Counted from the first letter of the stretch, positions 23,444 to 32,818 are shown. The stretch is 64,000 bases of DNA from Brevibacterium jeotgali (GCF_900169175.1 NZ_FXZM01000007.1:122187-186186); one strand, 5' to 3'. Translations and numbers: made by a program. The notes: generated from the letters alone by a model not told the origin.

Positions 23444-25624
23444 TCACCGTAGGTCCCACGGCGTTCCTGCGCCATCGCCCCTGGTCAGAGTCGGCGTCGC
23501 GGCGTCGGTCGACTGCGGTGATCCGTCAGGCGCGTGCGCCGAGGACGACGAGACGTCCGGCTCGCCGGCAGCTGCTTCCCCGGCCACGGCTTCCCCGACC
23601 GCCGCGTCTCCGGTGGGGGCAGCGCCCGGCACCCACACGGTGAAGAGCGCGCCGCTGAGCGGCGGAGCCATATCGGCGAGCTCCGCCTCGTCGACGAGTT
23701 CGGTGCCGGACGCCTCCACGTCGATCGCACCCTTCATCCGCCTGACGGCCTGCACGACGAGCGACAGCCCCACCCCGCGCGAGGTGTGCTCGAGCCTGCC
23801 GTTGCCGGTGTCCGCGGCGACTCCGTCGTGCTTCGTCGACCAGCCCCGCTCGAACACGTCGTCCAGCGAGTCCTCGGCGATGCCGGGGCCGTCGTCGCTC
23901 ACTTCGATGACGAGCCCCGAGGCCCCGGTCCCGGAGAACCGCACCCGCACCGTCCGCCGGTCCTGGGAGACCGCTTCGGCGCTCACCGCGTCGAACGCGT
24001 TGTCCACGAGGTTCCCGACGATGGTGACGAGGTCCCGGTCATCCGCCGTGATCGACCCGCGCAGCTCATCGGTGTCGAGCTCCATCCGGATGCCCTGCTC
24101 CGCGGCCTGCGACATCTTCGTGAGCAGCAGGGCGGAGAGGACCGGATGGTCGAACCCGTCCAGCAGGTTGTCGGCGGGCCGCTCGGCCTGCTCGATCTCG
24201 CGCGTCGCGAACTCCACGGCCTCGTCGAACGACCCGGCCTCGACGAGCGACACGATCATGTGGAGGCGGTTCGCATACTCGTGGGTCTGCGAGCGCAGCG
24301 ATTCGGAGAACGAGCGCACCGACACGAGCTCTCCGATGAGCTCCTGGAGCTCCGTGTGGTCGCGCATCGTCATGACCCAGGTGTCGGGGGCCGTCGACGC
24401 CGGCTGCTGATTCACGACGAGGATCCGGTGGGTCGTGTAGTGGATCTCGTCGCGGGCATAGCGGCCTTCGGCCAGAAGACACTTGAGCGAATGGTCGAGG
24501 TCGATGTCCTGCAGGGGAACGGGCGTCCGGGCACGCTGGTCCGACATGCCGAGCAGCTCTGCGGCCTCGGAGTTGAAGAACACGACTCCCTGGCCGCGGT
24601 CCACCAGTACGAGGCCCTCGGATACCGCACGCAGCACGGACGAATAGTAGTCGAGGACGGCCCCCAGCTCCTTCGTGCCGTAGTCCCCGGTGACGCGGCG
24701 CAGGCCGCGCAGCGTCATCCAGTTCGCGAGGACACCCAGCACGACCGTGAGGCCTCCCAGAAGCCAGATCGTGCGAGCCTGGGGGACGAAGCCCCCGCGC
24801 ACCGAGTCCGGCGCGAGACCCACGACCGCCGCGCCCACCACCTCCGGCTCCTCGATCGCCTCGCTCCCGCCGCCGGGCGCCTCCGTGGAGTCCGGGCGGG
24901 TCATCGGCATGCGGGACGAGGTGTCGTCCGCAACGGCATCGGACGAGTGCGCCATGATCGGGGCGACCCCGACGAGGAGGTCGACCGATCCATCGATATA
25001 GCGGATCCTCGTCTCCCCCTCACTCAGGGTCTCGAGGTCCAGGCGGGAGACGGCGGCGCGCGCATGCGAATCGTCCGCACCGCTCGACGTGACCACGGCC
25101 GGTCGCTCCTCCGGCGCGTCCGCCGCGCCCACTCCCGTGCCGCCCAGGCCTTCGCTGCGCTCCAGCTCCGCACGCGGGATGATCTCGACGAGGTCCACGT
25201 CGTAGTCAGCGCGGATGTCGCTCAGCCTGTCGGTGAGTTCGACGTTCTCAGGAGTGCCGCTGAGGAACACGGGGAGCGGCTCCTCATCGCCGTCGGCCTT
25301 GCCCGCCTCGACCGACACGATGTGGTCGATGACGAGCGTCGATCGCGCGAGTGACTCTGCGGTGCTCCTCAGCTGCCCCTCTGCACGACGGTCGTTCTGC
25401 TCGCTCATGACGAAGTAGAGGAGCGTGGTGACGAGCAGCATGATGCCCACCAGCATGACGCCGTTCGCGACCATGATCCGGCCGGCCACCCCGGCGTCGG
25501 CGAACGGGAGCCGCCGTCGTGCCTGCCCGCCCTGCGGGCTGGAATCGGGCAGCCCCGGCACCCGGTCGGCCGCGGGCCGTGCCGGTTCCGTGTGCCCGGA
25601 GGGCGTGCGTCTGGTGGGGGACAT
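23444..25624 (-). CDS. CitA/DcuS-type sensor histidine kinase
   Basis: This membrane kinase of about 726 residues has TM1 (IMVANGVMLVGIMLLVTTLLYF), an extracytoplasmic PDC-like sensor domain of roughly 200 residues with an acidic Ser-rich insertion, and TM2 (TIWLLGGLTVVLGVLANWM). A PAS domain (EGLVLVDRGQGVVFFNSEAA), a His-box H448 in QTHEYANRLH and an ATPase domain (NLVDNAFDAV, VSDDGPGI) follow. The sensor domain is longer than in E. coli DcuS. An earlier ATG at 25711 would place the start inside the CsoR-type palindrome, so 25624 is preferred. It forms an operon with the response regulator. Confidence 0.85.
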   Translation of the reverse strand: MSPTRRTPSGHTEPARPAADRVPGLPDSSPQGGQARRRLPFADAGVAGRIMVANGVMLVGIMLLVTTLLYFVMSEQNDRRAEGQLRSTAESLARSTLVIDHIVSVEAGKADGDEEPLPVFLSGTPENVELTDRLSDIRADYDVDLVEIIPRAELERSEGLGGTGVGAADAPEERPAVVTSSGADDSHARAAVSRLDLETLSEGETRIRYIDGSVDLLVGVAPIMAHSSDAVADDTSSRMPMTRPDSTEAPGGGSEAIEEPEVVGAAVVGLAPDSVRGGFVPQARTIWLLGGLTVVLGVLANWMTLRGLRRVTGDYGTKELGAVLDYYSSVLRAVSEGLVLVDRGQGVVFFNSEAAELLGMSDQRARTPVPLQDIDLDHSLKCLLAEGRYARDEIHYTTHRILVVNQQPASTAPDTWVMTMRDHTELQELIGELVSVRSFSESLRSQTHEYANRLHMIVSLVEAGSFDEAVEFATREIEQAERPADNLLDGFDHPVLSALLLTKMSQAAEQGIRMELDTDELRGSITADDRDLVTIVGNLVDNAFDAVSAEAVSQDRRTVRVRFSGTGASGLVIEVSDDGPGIAEDSLDDVFERGWSTKHDGVAADTGNGRLEHTSRGVGLSLVVQAVRRMKGAIDVEASGTELVDEAELADMAPPLSGALFTVWVPGAAPTGDAAVGEAVAGEAAAGEPDVSSSSAHAPDGSPQSTDAATPTLTRGDGAGTPWDLR

Positions 25625-25709
25625 CGCCTCAATTGTGCACGAGCCGACGCACTCGACCGTGCCGCGAACGTCACGACTCAGCGACACCGTGGGGCGGACG
25701 CGCATCGCC

Positions 25710-25730
25710 ATATACCCCGTGGGGGTATAT
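25710..25730. promoter_or_regulatory. CsoR-type copper operator
   Basis: ATATACCCC (25710-25718), GTG, then GGGGTATAT (25722-25730) form a perfect palindrome with the G/C tract core typical of CsoR/RcnR operators. It lies 80 bp before copZ and 86 bp before the divergent kinase. Copper binding to CsoR would release it and induce copZ. The csoR gene is not in the window. Confidence 0.75.
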
Positions 25731-25809
25731 GCTCAGAGGTGTCGGACCACATTCCAGCGGTCCACACCGACCGACCTGTCAGCACCAGCGATCGAGGAGA
25801 CGCGCCACC

Positions 25810-26022
25810 ATGGAGACCACGAGACTCACCGTGAACGGGATGACCTGCGGCCACTGCGTCAGCGCCGTGAAGGAGGAGATCGGCGCGCTGACGGGTGTGC
25901 ACAGCGTCGCCGTCGACCTCGTCGAGGGCGGGGACTCGGCCGTCACGGTGACGTCGGAGGCACCGCTCGGCCGCAGCGATCTCGAAGCAGCGGTCGATGA
26001 GGCGGGCTACACGCTCGTGTGA
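25810..26022 (+). CDS. copZ: Copper chaperone CopZ / heavy-metal-associated domain protein
   Basis: This 70-residue single HMA domain has the metal-binding loop GMTCGHCV (residues 10-17) and ends DLEAAVDEAGYTLV. It binds Cu(I) through the two cysteines and hands it to an efflux ATPase, which is not encoded nearby. GAGGAG lies upstream of the ATG. The CsoR-like palindrome in its promoter region supports copper control. No csoR or copA lies beside it, unlike the usual csoR-copZ-copA operon. Confidence 0.92.
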   Translation: METTRLTVNGMTCGHCVSAVKEEIGALTGVHSVAVDLVEGGDSAVTVTSEAPLGRSDLEAAVDEAGYTLV

Positions 26023-26103
26023 ACCGGGCCGCGACGACGCGGCACACCGCCTCAGAGCGGTTCACCGCGCGGCCGTGCCGCAGCGGCAGTCGATCGCGCT
26101 CGC

Positions 26104-26400
26104 TCAGTCGAGGACCGGCCCGTCCACCGTCGGCTCCGCGTCCTTGCGGGAGACGACCCAGTTGAGGAGCAGCGCGACTGCGGTGGCGGCGACGAACGCG
26201 ACCCCCGCGAAGAGCGCCGGGAGCCCCAGGTGCGCGATGGCGGCGAAGCCCTCTTGGGAGAAGCGGCTCCCCTGCGTGACGACGGAGCTCACGACGAAGG
26301 TGACGAGCGCCGCGATGAGGCCGAATCGAACCGCGTCCCGGTAGGGCACGCTCTTCCTGCCCGCGTGACGGTCGGGACGCCGAGTGCTCTGCTTCTCCAT
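26104..26400 (-). CDS. Small two-TM membrane protein
   Basis: This 98-residue hypothetical protein has a basic N-terminus (MEKQSTRRPDRHAGRKS) and two hydrophobic helices at about 22-45 (AVRFGLIAALVTFVVSSVV) and 56-83 (LPALFAGVAFVAATAVALLLNWVV). A charged C-terminal tail follows. No family was recognised. It converges on copZ and is divergent from the next gene. Its length, hydrophobic pattern and lack of a better frame support it as real. Confidence 0.6.
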   Translation of the reverse strand: MEKQSTRRPDRHAGRKSVPYRDAVRFGLIAALVTFVVSSVVTQGSRFSQEGFAAIAHLGLPALFAGVAFVAATAVALLLNWVVSRKDAEPTVDGPVLD

Positions 26401-26486
26401 GATGGCCCCAGTCTACCGTCGCGACGAACGGCACCTCCTCGGGGCTCCCATGACGTCGGGCACGTCGGCCGTGGCACACTGAGGTC

Positions 26487-27089
26487 GTGTTCCGACCTCG
26501 GCTCTCATGGCCCGGATGGACTGTGCTCTTCAGCGCAGTCGCCCTCGTCGCGCTCCTTGCGCTGGCGTTCTTCTACAGCCCGGACCGCGGCCTGCGGATC
26601 GAGGCGACCGCGCAGCCGGACCATGCCGCCGTGACGCCGAACACGACAGTCTCACCGGAGGACCTTCCGTTCGACGTCGAAGACATCCGCACCCACCTGC
26701 TCGATCGGCCCTCCACGGGATCCCACACCCTCGACGCGCAGACGACGGAGGCCCTCCTCTACTGCGACGAGTGCATCTCTCTGGGCACCGCCCTGGAGAT
26801 CGACGGCGCCCCCTTCCAGGTCGCGCTGGTGACGGAACCGGGAACCGACACAGTGTTCTCCGCCGCCGTCATCGGCGAGCAGAGCGGTGAACCGTCCCTC
26901 CAGCTGATAGTTTCAGGGCACGATCTCACACTGACTCCGGGACGCGGAGGGACCCTGGTCGCACAGGAGAAGCGGTACGCTCCAGCGGACGAGGCCTGCT
27001 GCCCGTCCGGATGGTCGGTGCAGGTCTACAGATTCCATGACGGACGCTTCGAAGCCGGTCAACGGGTCTCCAGCGCGGGAGAGAGCTGA
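26487..27089 (+). CDS. Membrane-anchored extracytoplasmic protein, LppP/LprE- or CseA-like
   Basis: This 200-residue protein has an N-terminal TM anchor (WTVLFSAVALVALLALAFFY, about 11-30) without a lipobox. An extracytoplasmic domain follows with cysteines YCDECISLG and a late ADEACCPSGWSVQVYRFHDGRF block like that of LppP/LprE-type proteins. It is followed by an OmpR-type regulator and kinase, the order seen for CseA-CseB-CseC of streptomycetes, in which CseA dampens envelope-stress signalling. That role is inference. The start is GTG at 26487 with TGAGG just upstream. Confidence 0.6.
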   Translation: MFRPRLSWPGWTVLFSAVALVALLALAFFYSPDRGLRIEATAQPDHAAVTPNTTVSPEDLPFDVEDIRTHLLDRPSTGSHTLDAQTTEALLYCDECISLGTALEIDGAPFQVALVTEPGTDTVFSAAVIGEQSGEPSLQLIVSGHDLTLTPGRGGTLVAQEKRYAPADEACCPSGWSVQVYRFHDGRFEAGQRVSSAGES

Positions 27090-27160
27090 CCGGCACGAGG
27101 ACGGACGGCGCGCACGAGGAGCACGCAGCACGGAAGATCGGCCGGGGGAAGAGGAAGAGC

Positions 27161-28201
27161 ATGCACATCGTCCTGGTGGAGGACGACGAGGTGATCCGCG
27201 AGACGACGCAGATCAGCCTCGAGCGGTTCGGCTACACGGTGACCTCGTTCGAGGACGGACGCGAGGGCTACGAGTTCGTCACCGCCAACGGTGCGGACGC
27301 AGTCCTGCTCGATCTCATGCTGCCCACGATGAACGGAGCCTCGATCACCCGGGCGATCCGGGAGCGGTCGACCGTGCCGATCATCGTGATCTCCGCACGC
27401 TCAGACCCGATCGACATCGTGCAGTCGCTCGAGGCGGGCGCGGACGACTACCTGACGAAGCCGTTCGACATGCAGGTCCTCAACGCGCGCATCCGCGCTG
27501 TCGTACGCCGCTTCATCACCGCTGGCACCGGATCGATGGGCTACTCCCCCGCCCCCGTCGCGGCGCACACGGTCCGCGAAGCGGCGATCGGGCCCGGCGG
27601 TCGCATCATCGGCGGCGGCGAGCTGCCCGAGGTGCTGGGCCCGACCCCGGGCTTCGACTCCCCCGAACCGGTCGACACCGGGCCCCTGCCGCTCCAGCAG
27701 GTCCCGACGGAGGAGACCGAACAGTGGCCGGCGGCTCCCGGCGCGGCCACCGCAGCAGGACCGGAGCCCGCGCCCGAGGCCGCCCCCACATCCGACGTGC
27801 CGTGGTCCTCTCCACCGGGGCCTGCAGGTCCCCCGGGCCCCGCGACCCCGCCGTCGCCCCCCGTCACCGGTCCGCAGGCGACTGCTCCAGAACCGGCGTC
27901 CGCGTCACCCGCCGTCCGGCGTCTGCAGCTGGGGTCGCTCACGATCGACACCGGCCGCCTCACCGTCGAGATCGACGACGAGGAGGTCCATCTGACCCCC
28001 ACCGAGCTGCGGATCCTCATGCTGCTGACGGAGGAGCCCGGGAACGTGTACTCCCGCGAGAAGATGGCCTACACCGTCTGGGGCTATCAGTGGGCGGGCG
28101 ATTCGCGGGTCGTCGACGTCCACATCCAGCGGCTGCGGAAGAAGATCGGCTCGTCCCGGATCGAGACCGTGCGCGGCTTCGGCTACCGGTTCGCCGGCTG
28201 A
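27161..28201 (+). CDS. OmpR-family response regulator with long proline-rich linker
   Basis: This 346-residue regulator has a receiver domain at 1-118 (phosphoacceptor D51 in AVLLDLMLP, K100 in YLTKPF). A linker of about 130 residues rich in Pro, Gly and Ala spans 120-250. The OmpR winged helix runs from 253 to the end (HLTPTELRILMLL, VVDVHIQRLRKKIG, VRGFGYRFAG). Family members are normally about 230 residues, so the linker is an unusual insertion. It is followed 16 bp later by its histidine kinase. Envelope-stress control of the CseB type is a guess from gene order. Confidence 0.9.
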   Translation: MHIVLVEDDEVIRETTQISLERFGYTVTSFEDGREGYEFVTANGADAVLLDLMLPTMNGASITRAIRERSTVPIIVISARSDPIDIVQSLEAGADDYLTKPFDMQVLNARIRAVVRRFITAGTGSMGYSPAPVAAHTVREAAIGPGGRIIGGGELPEVLGPTPGFDSPEPVDTGPLPLQQVPTEETEQWPAAPGAATAAGPEPAPEAAPTSDVPWSSPPGPAGPPGPATPPSPPVTGPQATAPEPASASPAVRRLQLGSLTIDTGRLTVEIDDEEVHLTPTELRILMLLTEEPGNVYSREKMAYTVWGYQWAGDSRVVDVHIQRLRKKIGSSRIETVRGFGYRFAG

Positions 28202-28216
28202 CGGGGCCCGCCTCCC

Positions 28217-29476
28217 ATGTCGCTGCGCTGGAAGATCGTCCTCCTCGTCATCACCTCCGTCGTCATCGCCGCTCTCACCTGCGGCGTCGTCGTCCGCCAG
28301 TCCGCGGCCCGCGCCGAAGGAGAGCGCCAGCGCGCGAACGCGACGGAGCAGCTCACCCAGGCCGTGACCGTGTACTCCGACACCGGGGTGCTGGCGCTCA
28401 ACACGACGATCGACGACCCGGAACTGCCCGCGGATGCGCGGGAGTCCGCCCTGCGCGGCCAGTCGGTGACGACTCTCAGCAGCTCCGGCGGCGAGGACTA
28501 CATCTGGGCGGCAGCGCCGATCCGGGTCGGCTCGCACACCGCCGTGATCTCTGTGCGCCAGTCGACTGCGGAGTCGGAGAAGCTGCTGGCCGGCATCGAC
28601 CGGGCAGTGCTGCTGGGGATGATCGGCTCCGCCCTGCTCATCGGCGGGATCGCCACGTTCGCCGCCGGACAGATCTCTCGCAGACTCACCCTGGGTGCCC
28701 AGGCGGCACGTCGGATCGCGCACGGGGAGACCACGGACCGCGTCTCGGACGTCATCGACTACGGCAATGACGAGGTCGCCGACTTCGCACAGGCGGTCGA
28801 TTTCGCCGTCGAGCGGCTCACGGAGAAGATCGAGTCCGAGCAGCGCTTCACGGCAGACCTCGCCCACGAGATGCGCACGCCCCTCACCGGACTCGTGAAC
28901 GCCGCGAATCTGCTCGAGGAGGAATCCCGTCCGGCCGAACTCGTGAAGGAGCGCGTCACGCGCATGCAGGTGCTCGTCGAGGACCTGCTCGAGGTCTCCC
29001 GACTGGATGCGGGCCGCGCGGAGACCATGATGGGGCCCATCTCCGTCGACGCGAGCATGCACTCACTCATGACGACCCTCGACGGCTCCGGCACGCTGGC
29101 CGGTCACCCGGTGGACATCACGTACGGAGCGGGCGATACCCGGATCGTCACGGATCAGCGGCGCTTCGAGCGCATCATCACGAACCTGCTCGTGAATGCC
29201 GTCAAGCACGGCGCGGACCCCATCGAGGTCGAGACGCGGCCGGATGCCGTCGTGGTCAGGGATTCGGGCCCCGGCTACCCGCCGGACATCGTCGCGACCG
29301 GGCCGACCCGATTCGTGTCGGCCGGCGGCGGCGGCATGGGGCTGGGCCTCGTCATCGCACAGGGTCAGGCCCGCCTGCTGGGGATGGCGATCGAGTTCGC
29401 GAACGGCCCGCATGGCGGTGCCCACACGACGGTCCGGTTCCCCGTCACACCCGCTCCCGAGGTCCCGCACAGCTGA
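28217..29476 (+). CDS. Sensor histidine kinase, CseC-like
   Basis: This 419-residue membrane kinase has TM1 at 6-26, a short extracytoplasmic domain of about 100 residues, TM2 at about 129-151 and a HAMP-like segment. The His box H217 is in FTADLAHEMRTPLTGL. The ATPase domain has ITNLLVNAVKHG, VRDSGPGY and the G-rich GGGGMGLGLVIAQ. It phosphorylates the upstream OmpR-type regulator. The genes are 16 bp apart and probably one transcript starting at 26487. Confidence 0.9.
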   Translation: MSLRWKIVLLVITSVVIAALTCGVVVRQSAARAEGERQRANATEQLTQAVTVYSDTGVLALNTTIDDPELPADARESALRGQSVTTLSSSGGEDYIWAAAPIRVGSHTAVISVRQSTAESEKLLAGIDRAVLLGMIGSALLIGGIATFAAGQISRRLTLGAQAARRIAHGETTDRVSDVIDYGNDEVADFAQAVDFAVERLTEKIESEQRFTADLAHEMRTPLTGLVNAANLLEEESRPAELVKERVTRMQVLVEDLLEVSRLDAGRAETMMGPISVDASMHSLMTTLDGSGTLAGHPVDITYGAGDTRIVTDQRRFERIITNLLVNAVKHGADPIEVETRPDAVVVRDSGPGYPPDIVATGPTRFVSAGGGGMGLGLVIAQGQARLLGMAIEFANGPHGGAHTTVRFPVTPAPEVPHS

Positions 29477-29510
29477 GTGCTGCGACCGGGCCCGGTCCAT
29501 CGGGACCGCT

Positions 29511-32219
29511 TCACTCCAGGGAGCAGCCCAGCTGCGCGGCGAGCCGCACCACGCGGATGTATCCCAGGTGCGAGTACGCCTGCGGGTGGTTGCCGAGGTG
29601 CTGCTCGGCGAGCGGGTCGTACTCCTCCGCGAGCAGGCCTGTGGGACCGCGGAGCTTGTCGAGCTGCCGGAACAGCGTCCGGGCCTCGTCGATGCGGCCC
29701 GTGAGCAGGAACGCCTCGATGAGCCAGGTCGTGCAGATGTGGAATCCGCCCTCGAGCCCCGGCAGACCGTCGTCGTAGCGGTAGCGGAAGACCGTGGGGC
29801 CCTCCCGCAGCTCTCGCTCGACCGCGTCCACGGTCGCGAGGAATCGGGGGTCGTCCGCCGCGAGCATCCCGGACAGCCCCACGAACAGGCAGGCGGCGTC
29901 CAGGTCGTCGTCGCCGTACGCCACGGTGTAGGACTGGGCCGTCTCGCTCCAGCCGCGGTCGGTGACCTCCTCCGCGATCTGCTCGCGCAGGCCCCGCCAC
30001 GCACCGGGCAGTGTCAGCCCGAAGCTGTCCGCCACGTCGATCGCGCGATCGAGGGTCACCCAGCACATCACCTTCGTGTACACGTTGTGCTTGGGCGGGC
30101 GGCGCGCCTCCCAGATGCCGTGGTCCTCTTCGTGCCAGCGGGCCTCGACGGCAGTGCCCATCGCGACGAGCAGCTCCCACTCCCCGTCGTCGATCGCACC
30201 GCGAGCGATGACGATGTCCCGCAGCAGCTCTGCGACGGGGCCGAAGACGTCCAGCTGCACCTGGTGCTCGGCGGCGTTGCCCACGCGGACGGGACGGGAT
30301 CCGGCGTAGCCGGGCAGGTGCTCGAGCACCGCCTCGGACGTGAGGGCGGACCCGTCCACTGCGTAGAGGGGGTGGAGGAACTCCGGCCCCGGGGCCTCGG
30401 CGAGGATGCCCCGCAGCCATTGCACGAAGCCCTCGGCCTCAGCGGTCGATCCCAGGTCGAGGAGCGCGCGCACGGTCATGGAGCCGTCGCGCAGCCAGGT
30501 GTAGCGGTAGTCCCAGTTGCGGACACCGCCGATCCCCTCCGGCAGCGACGTGGTGGGTGCAGCGAGCACGCCGCCGGTGGGCGCGTGGCAGAGTGCGCGC
30601 AGCGTCAGCGCGGAGCGGACGACGCCTTCGCGCATGTGCTCCGGCAGAGCCAGCGAGCGCGCCCAGTTCTCCCAGAAGCCCTCTGCGAGTGCCCGCACGC
30701 GGTGCTCGTCGCCCGCGAGCACGGAATCGAGGAAGTCGGAGGCTCCGCCGCAGGTGAAGGCGAGCACCAGCTCGCCGCCGGGCAGATCGGCCGGGACGAC
30801 GCGTGCGACTGCGGTGTGGGACCCGTGCTCCTCGACGAGCTCGAAATCGACGCCGGCGGCGTGCAGAGCCATCGGCTCACTCGTGTTGTCGACGCGGACG
30901 ACTCCCCGCTCGACCTCGAGCGAGGTGGGGGCTGCACCGTAGTCCAGGCGCGGGGCGAACCGGATCTCCGTGGGCGCAGTGCCGGTGAGCACGCGGATCA
31001 GGACGGTGTCCTGCGAATCATCGGGCACCGGCGCCAAGTAGTCCGACACTTCGAGACCCGCCCACCGGGTGACCACCGTCATGGTGTCGTCGCGGTAGCG
31101 CTGGGTCAGCGGCCGCGTGCGCGCCGCGCCCGCTCGGTTCTCCCCGGCTGATCCCTGCGCGGAGGCTGATCCCTGCACGGCGGGGCCGACGGAGAAGTAG
31201 CCGGCGGAGGAGGAGCCGAGGACCTCGGAGAACACGCTCGCCGAGTGCGGGAGCGGGTGCGGCATCCAGCAGATGCGCCCACGGGGATCGACGAGCGCGG
31301 TCGAATGGCCGTTGCCCAGGAGGCTGTGCCGCTCGATGGGGGTCGACGAGCGGCCGAAGAGCCACGACCGCCGCAGCTCGTAGAGAGCGGCGAGCGTGAT
31401 GCCCACCATGTGCGGGTCCGCGATCCTGGCGTGCGCGCGCGTGTCGCCGTCCGCACCCACACGGAGGCCGAGGTCCCCGTCGCGCAGCGTCTCCAGTGCG
31501 GTCTCGTCCGCGACGTCGTCACCGATGTAGAGGACCGAATCCGCTCCCAGCCGCGACCGCAGTGCATCGAGCGCGGCACCTTTCGAGCCGGGGATGACGG
31601 TGAGGTCGAAGACATCGCGGCCGCGCACGGGCTCGATCCCGATCCGTGCGCACGTCTCGTGCACCCACGCGGTGATCGCGTCGCGCTGCTTCGGCGAGCG
31701 CCCGCGGAGGTGGACGGCGGCGCCCAGCGGCTTGAACTCGACGAAGGCGTCCGGGTGGTCGCGGCGAAGATCGAGCAGTGCCGCGCGGAGTGCGGCACGC
31801 CGCCGCTCCGACTCCGGATCGATGTCGTCGAACTCATCGATGCCGAACTCGCCGCCGTGCGAGCCCACGAGGTGCACTTCGCGGGGCAGCCGCGACATCG
31901 CCGCGAGGTCGCGCAGGGACCGGCCGGAGATGACGGCGGACTGCGTCGACGGCAGCGTCGACAGCGCGCGCATCGTCGCAACGTTGAGGTCCAGCGGGAA
32001 CGCGCGGGTGGGGCGATCGACCAGGGGCGCGATCGTCCCGTCGTAGTCGGTCGCGACCAGCAGCTGCGGACTGCGCGACAGCGCCACCAGACGGGAGAAG
32101 AGGTCGTCTCCGAGTGTCCGGGCGGCCTCTGCGAGGTCGACCAGGAGTCCATCGCTGCGCACGGAGCCGACGAAGGCCGTGGCCTGGAGAGGACCGGGCG
32201 GACTCATCGGGGCCGTCAC
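29511..32219 (-). CDS. Trehalose-phosphatase fused to a GH15 glucoamylase/trehalase
   Basis: This 902-residue protein has an OtsB-like HAD phosphatase in its first 270 residues (nucleophile D58 in ATDYDGTIAP, SGRSLRD, GDDVADETAL). A GH15 domain fills the rest (NGHSTALVDPRGRICWMPHP, GGVRNWDYRYTWLRDGSM, WVTLDRAIDVA). The first half removes phosphate from trehalose-6-phosphate; the second half resembles actinobacterial GH15 trehalases. It lacks a signal peptide and is cytosolic. No OtsA is in the window. The GTG at 32219 overlaps the DUF308 stop (GTGA). It is convergent with the kinase operon. Confidence 0.88.
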   Translation of the reverse strand: MTAPMSPPGPLQATAFVGSVRSDGLLVDLAEAARTLGDDLFSRLVALSRSPQLLVATDYDGTIAPLVDRPTRAFPLDLNVATMRALSTLPSTQSAVISGRSLRDLAAMSRLPREVHLVGSHGGEFGIDEFDDIDPESERRRAALRAALLDLRRDHPDAFVEFKPLGAAVHLRGRSPKQRDAITAWVHETCARIGIEPVRGRDVFDLTVIPGSKGAALDALRSRLGADSVLYIGDDVADETALETLRDGDLGLRVGADGDTRAHARIADPHMVGITLAALYELRRSWLFGRSSTPIERHSLLGNGHSTALVDPRGRICWMPHPLPHSASVFSEVLGSSSAGYFSVGPAVQGSASAQGSAGENRAGAARTRPLTQRYRDDTMTVVTRWAGLEVSDYLAPVPDDSQDTVLIRVLTGTAPTEIRFAPRLDYGAAPTSLEVERGVVRVDNTSEPMALHAAGVDFELVEEHGSHTAVARVVPADLPGGELVLAFTCGGASDFLDSVLAGDEHRVRALAEGFWENWARSLALPEHMREGVVRSALTLRALCHAPTGGVLAAPTTSLPEGIGGVRNWDYRYTWLRDGSMTVRALLDLGSTAEAEGFVQWLRGILAEAPGPEFLHPLYAVDGSALTSEAVLEHLPGYAGSRPVRVGNAAEHQVQLDVFGPVAELLRDIVIARGAIDDGEWELLVAMGTAVEARWHEEDHGIWEARRPPKHNVYTKVMCWVTLDRAIDVADSFGLTLPGAWRGLREQIAEEVTDRGWSETAQSYTVAYGDDDLDAACLFVGLSGMLAADDPRFLATVDAVERELREGPTVFRYRYDDGLPGLEGGFHICTTWLIEAFLLTGRIDEARTLFRQLDKLRGPTGLLAEEYDPLAEQHLGNHPQAYSHLGYIRVVRLAAQLGCSLE

Positions 32220-32818
32220 GCGTCATCGACCTCCGCGCCTGCCACCGCGCCGCCCTGAGTGCGGGAGCGACGGGAGTATCCGCCCACCATGTAGAACACG
32301 CCGGAGATCATCGCCGCCGCACCGGCGAAGCCCATGACGCTCAGCGCGTTCATGTCCGTTCCCGCGAGCACGATGACGCCCAGGAGGACATGGATGCCCC
32401 CCGCGATGAGGAAGTCCGAGCTCATGCGCTCGTGACGGCCCAGCCGCCAGATCCACAGCTCGAGGATTCCGTGGAGGACCGCCCACACCGCGATCGCGGC
32501 GCGCAGCTCGCCGGGGACGTCCGCGAGGAGGAGGAAGACGATGCCCGGGATGACGACGACTGCCTGCCCCAGCAGCGCCATGCGCGCGTCCGTGCGCGTC
32601 GCGATCCCCTGCAGCAGGACGAGGAGGCCGCTGAGGATCAGGTAGGCGATCAGGATCGCGTCGACGGTGGTCACCGAGATGTTCAGGTTCGCGGGTGAAC
32701 CGATCTGTTCACGCGGCCAGAACACGGTGACGATGCCGAAGACGATCGCGAGACCGCCGCGGACGGCCATCCAGGTGCCGAGCGGACGCAGGTGCGGAGA
32801 AGCCGAGGTCGAAGTCAC
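32216..32818 (-). CDS. DUF308/HdeD-like membrane protein
   Basis: This 200-residue integral membrane protein has six predicted helices, beginning WMAVRGGLAIVFGIVTVFWP and including ILIAYLILSGLLVLLQGIA, AAIAVWAVLHGILELWIWRL and IHVLLGVIVLAGT. The repeat-like pattern and length fit the HdeD/DUF308 family, whose function is poorly known (acid resistance in E. coli). It is first of a two-gene unit with the trehalose fusion, overlapping by 4 bp, so the two are co-translated. Confidence 0.8.
   Translation of the reverse strand: MTSTSASPHLRPLGTWMAVRGGLAIVFGIVTVFWPREQIGSPANLNISVTTVDAILIAYLILSGLLVLLQGIATRTDARMALLGQAVVVIPGIVFLLLADVPGELRAAIAVWAVLHGILELWIWRLGRHERMSSDFLIAGGIHVLLGVIVLAGTDMNALSVMGFAGAAAMISGVFYMVGGYSRRSRTQGGAVAGAEVDDA

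Noticed and set aside
27037..28770. Long plus-strand open frame overlapping the OmpR regulator and kinase
   Set aside because: It is a shifted-frame shadow rich in Arg; the response regulator and kinase have full domain sets in their own frames.
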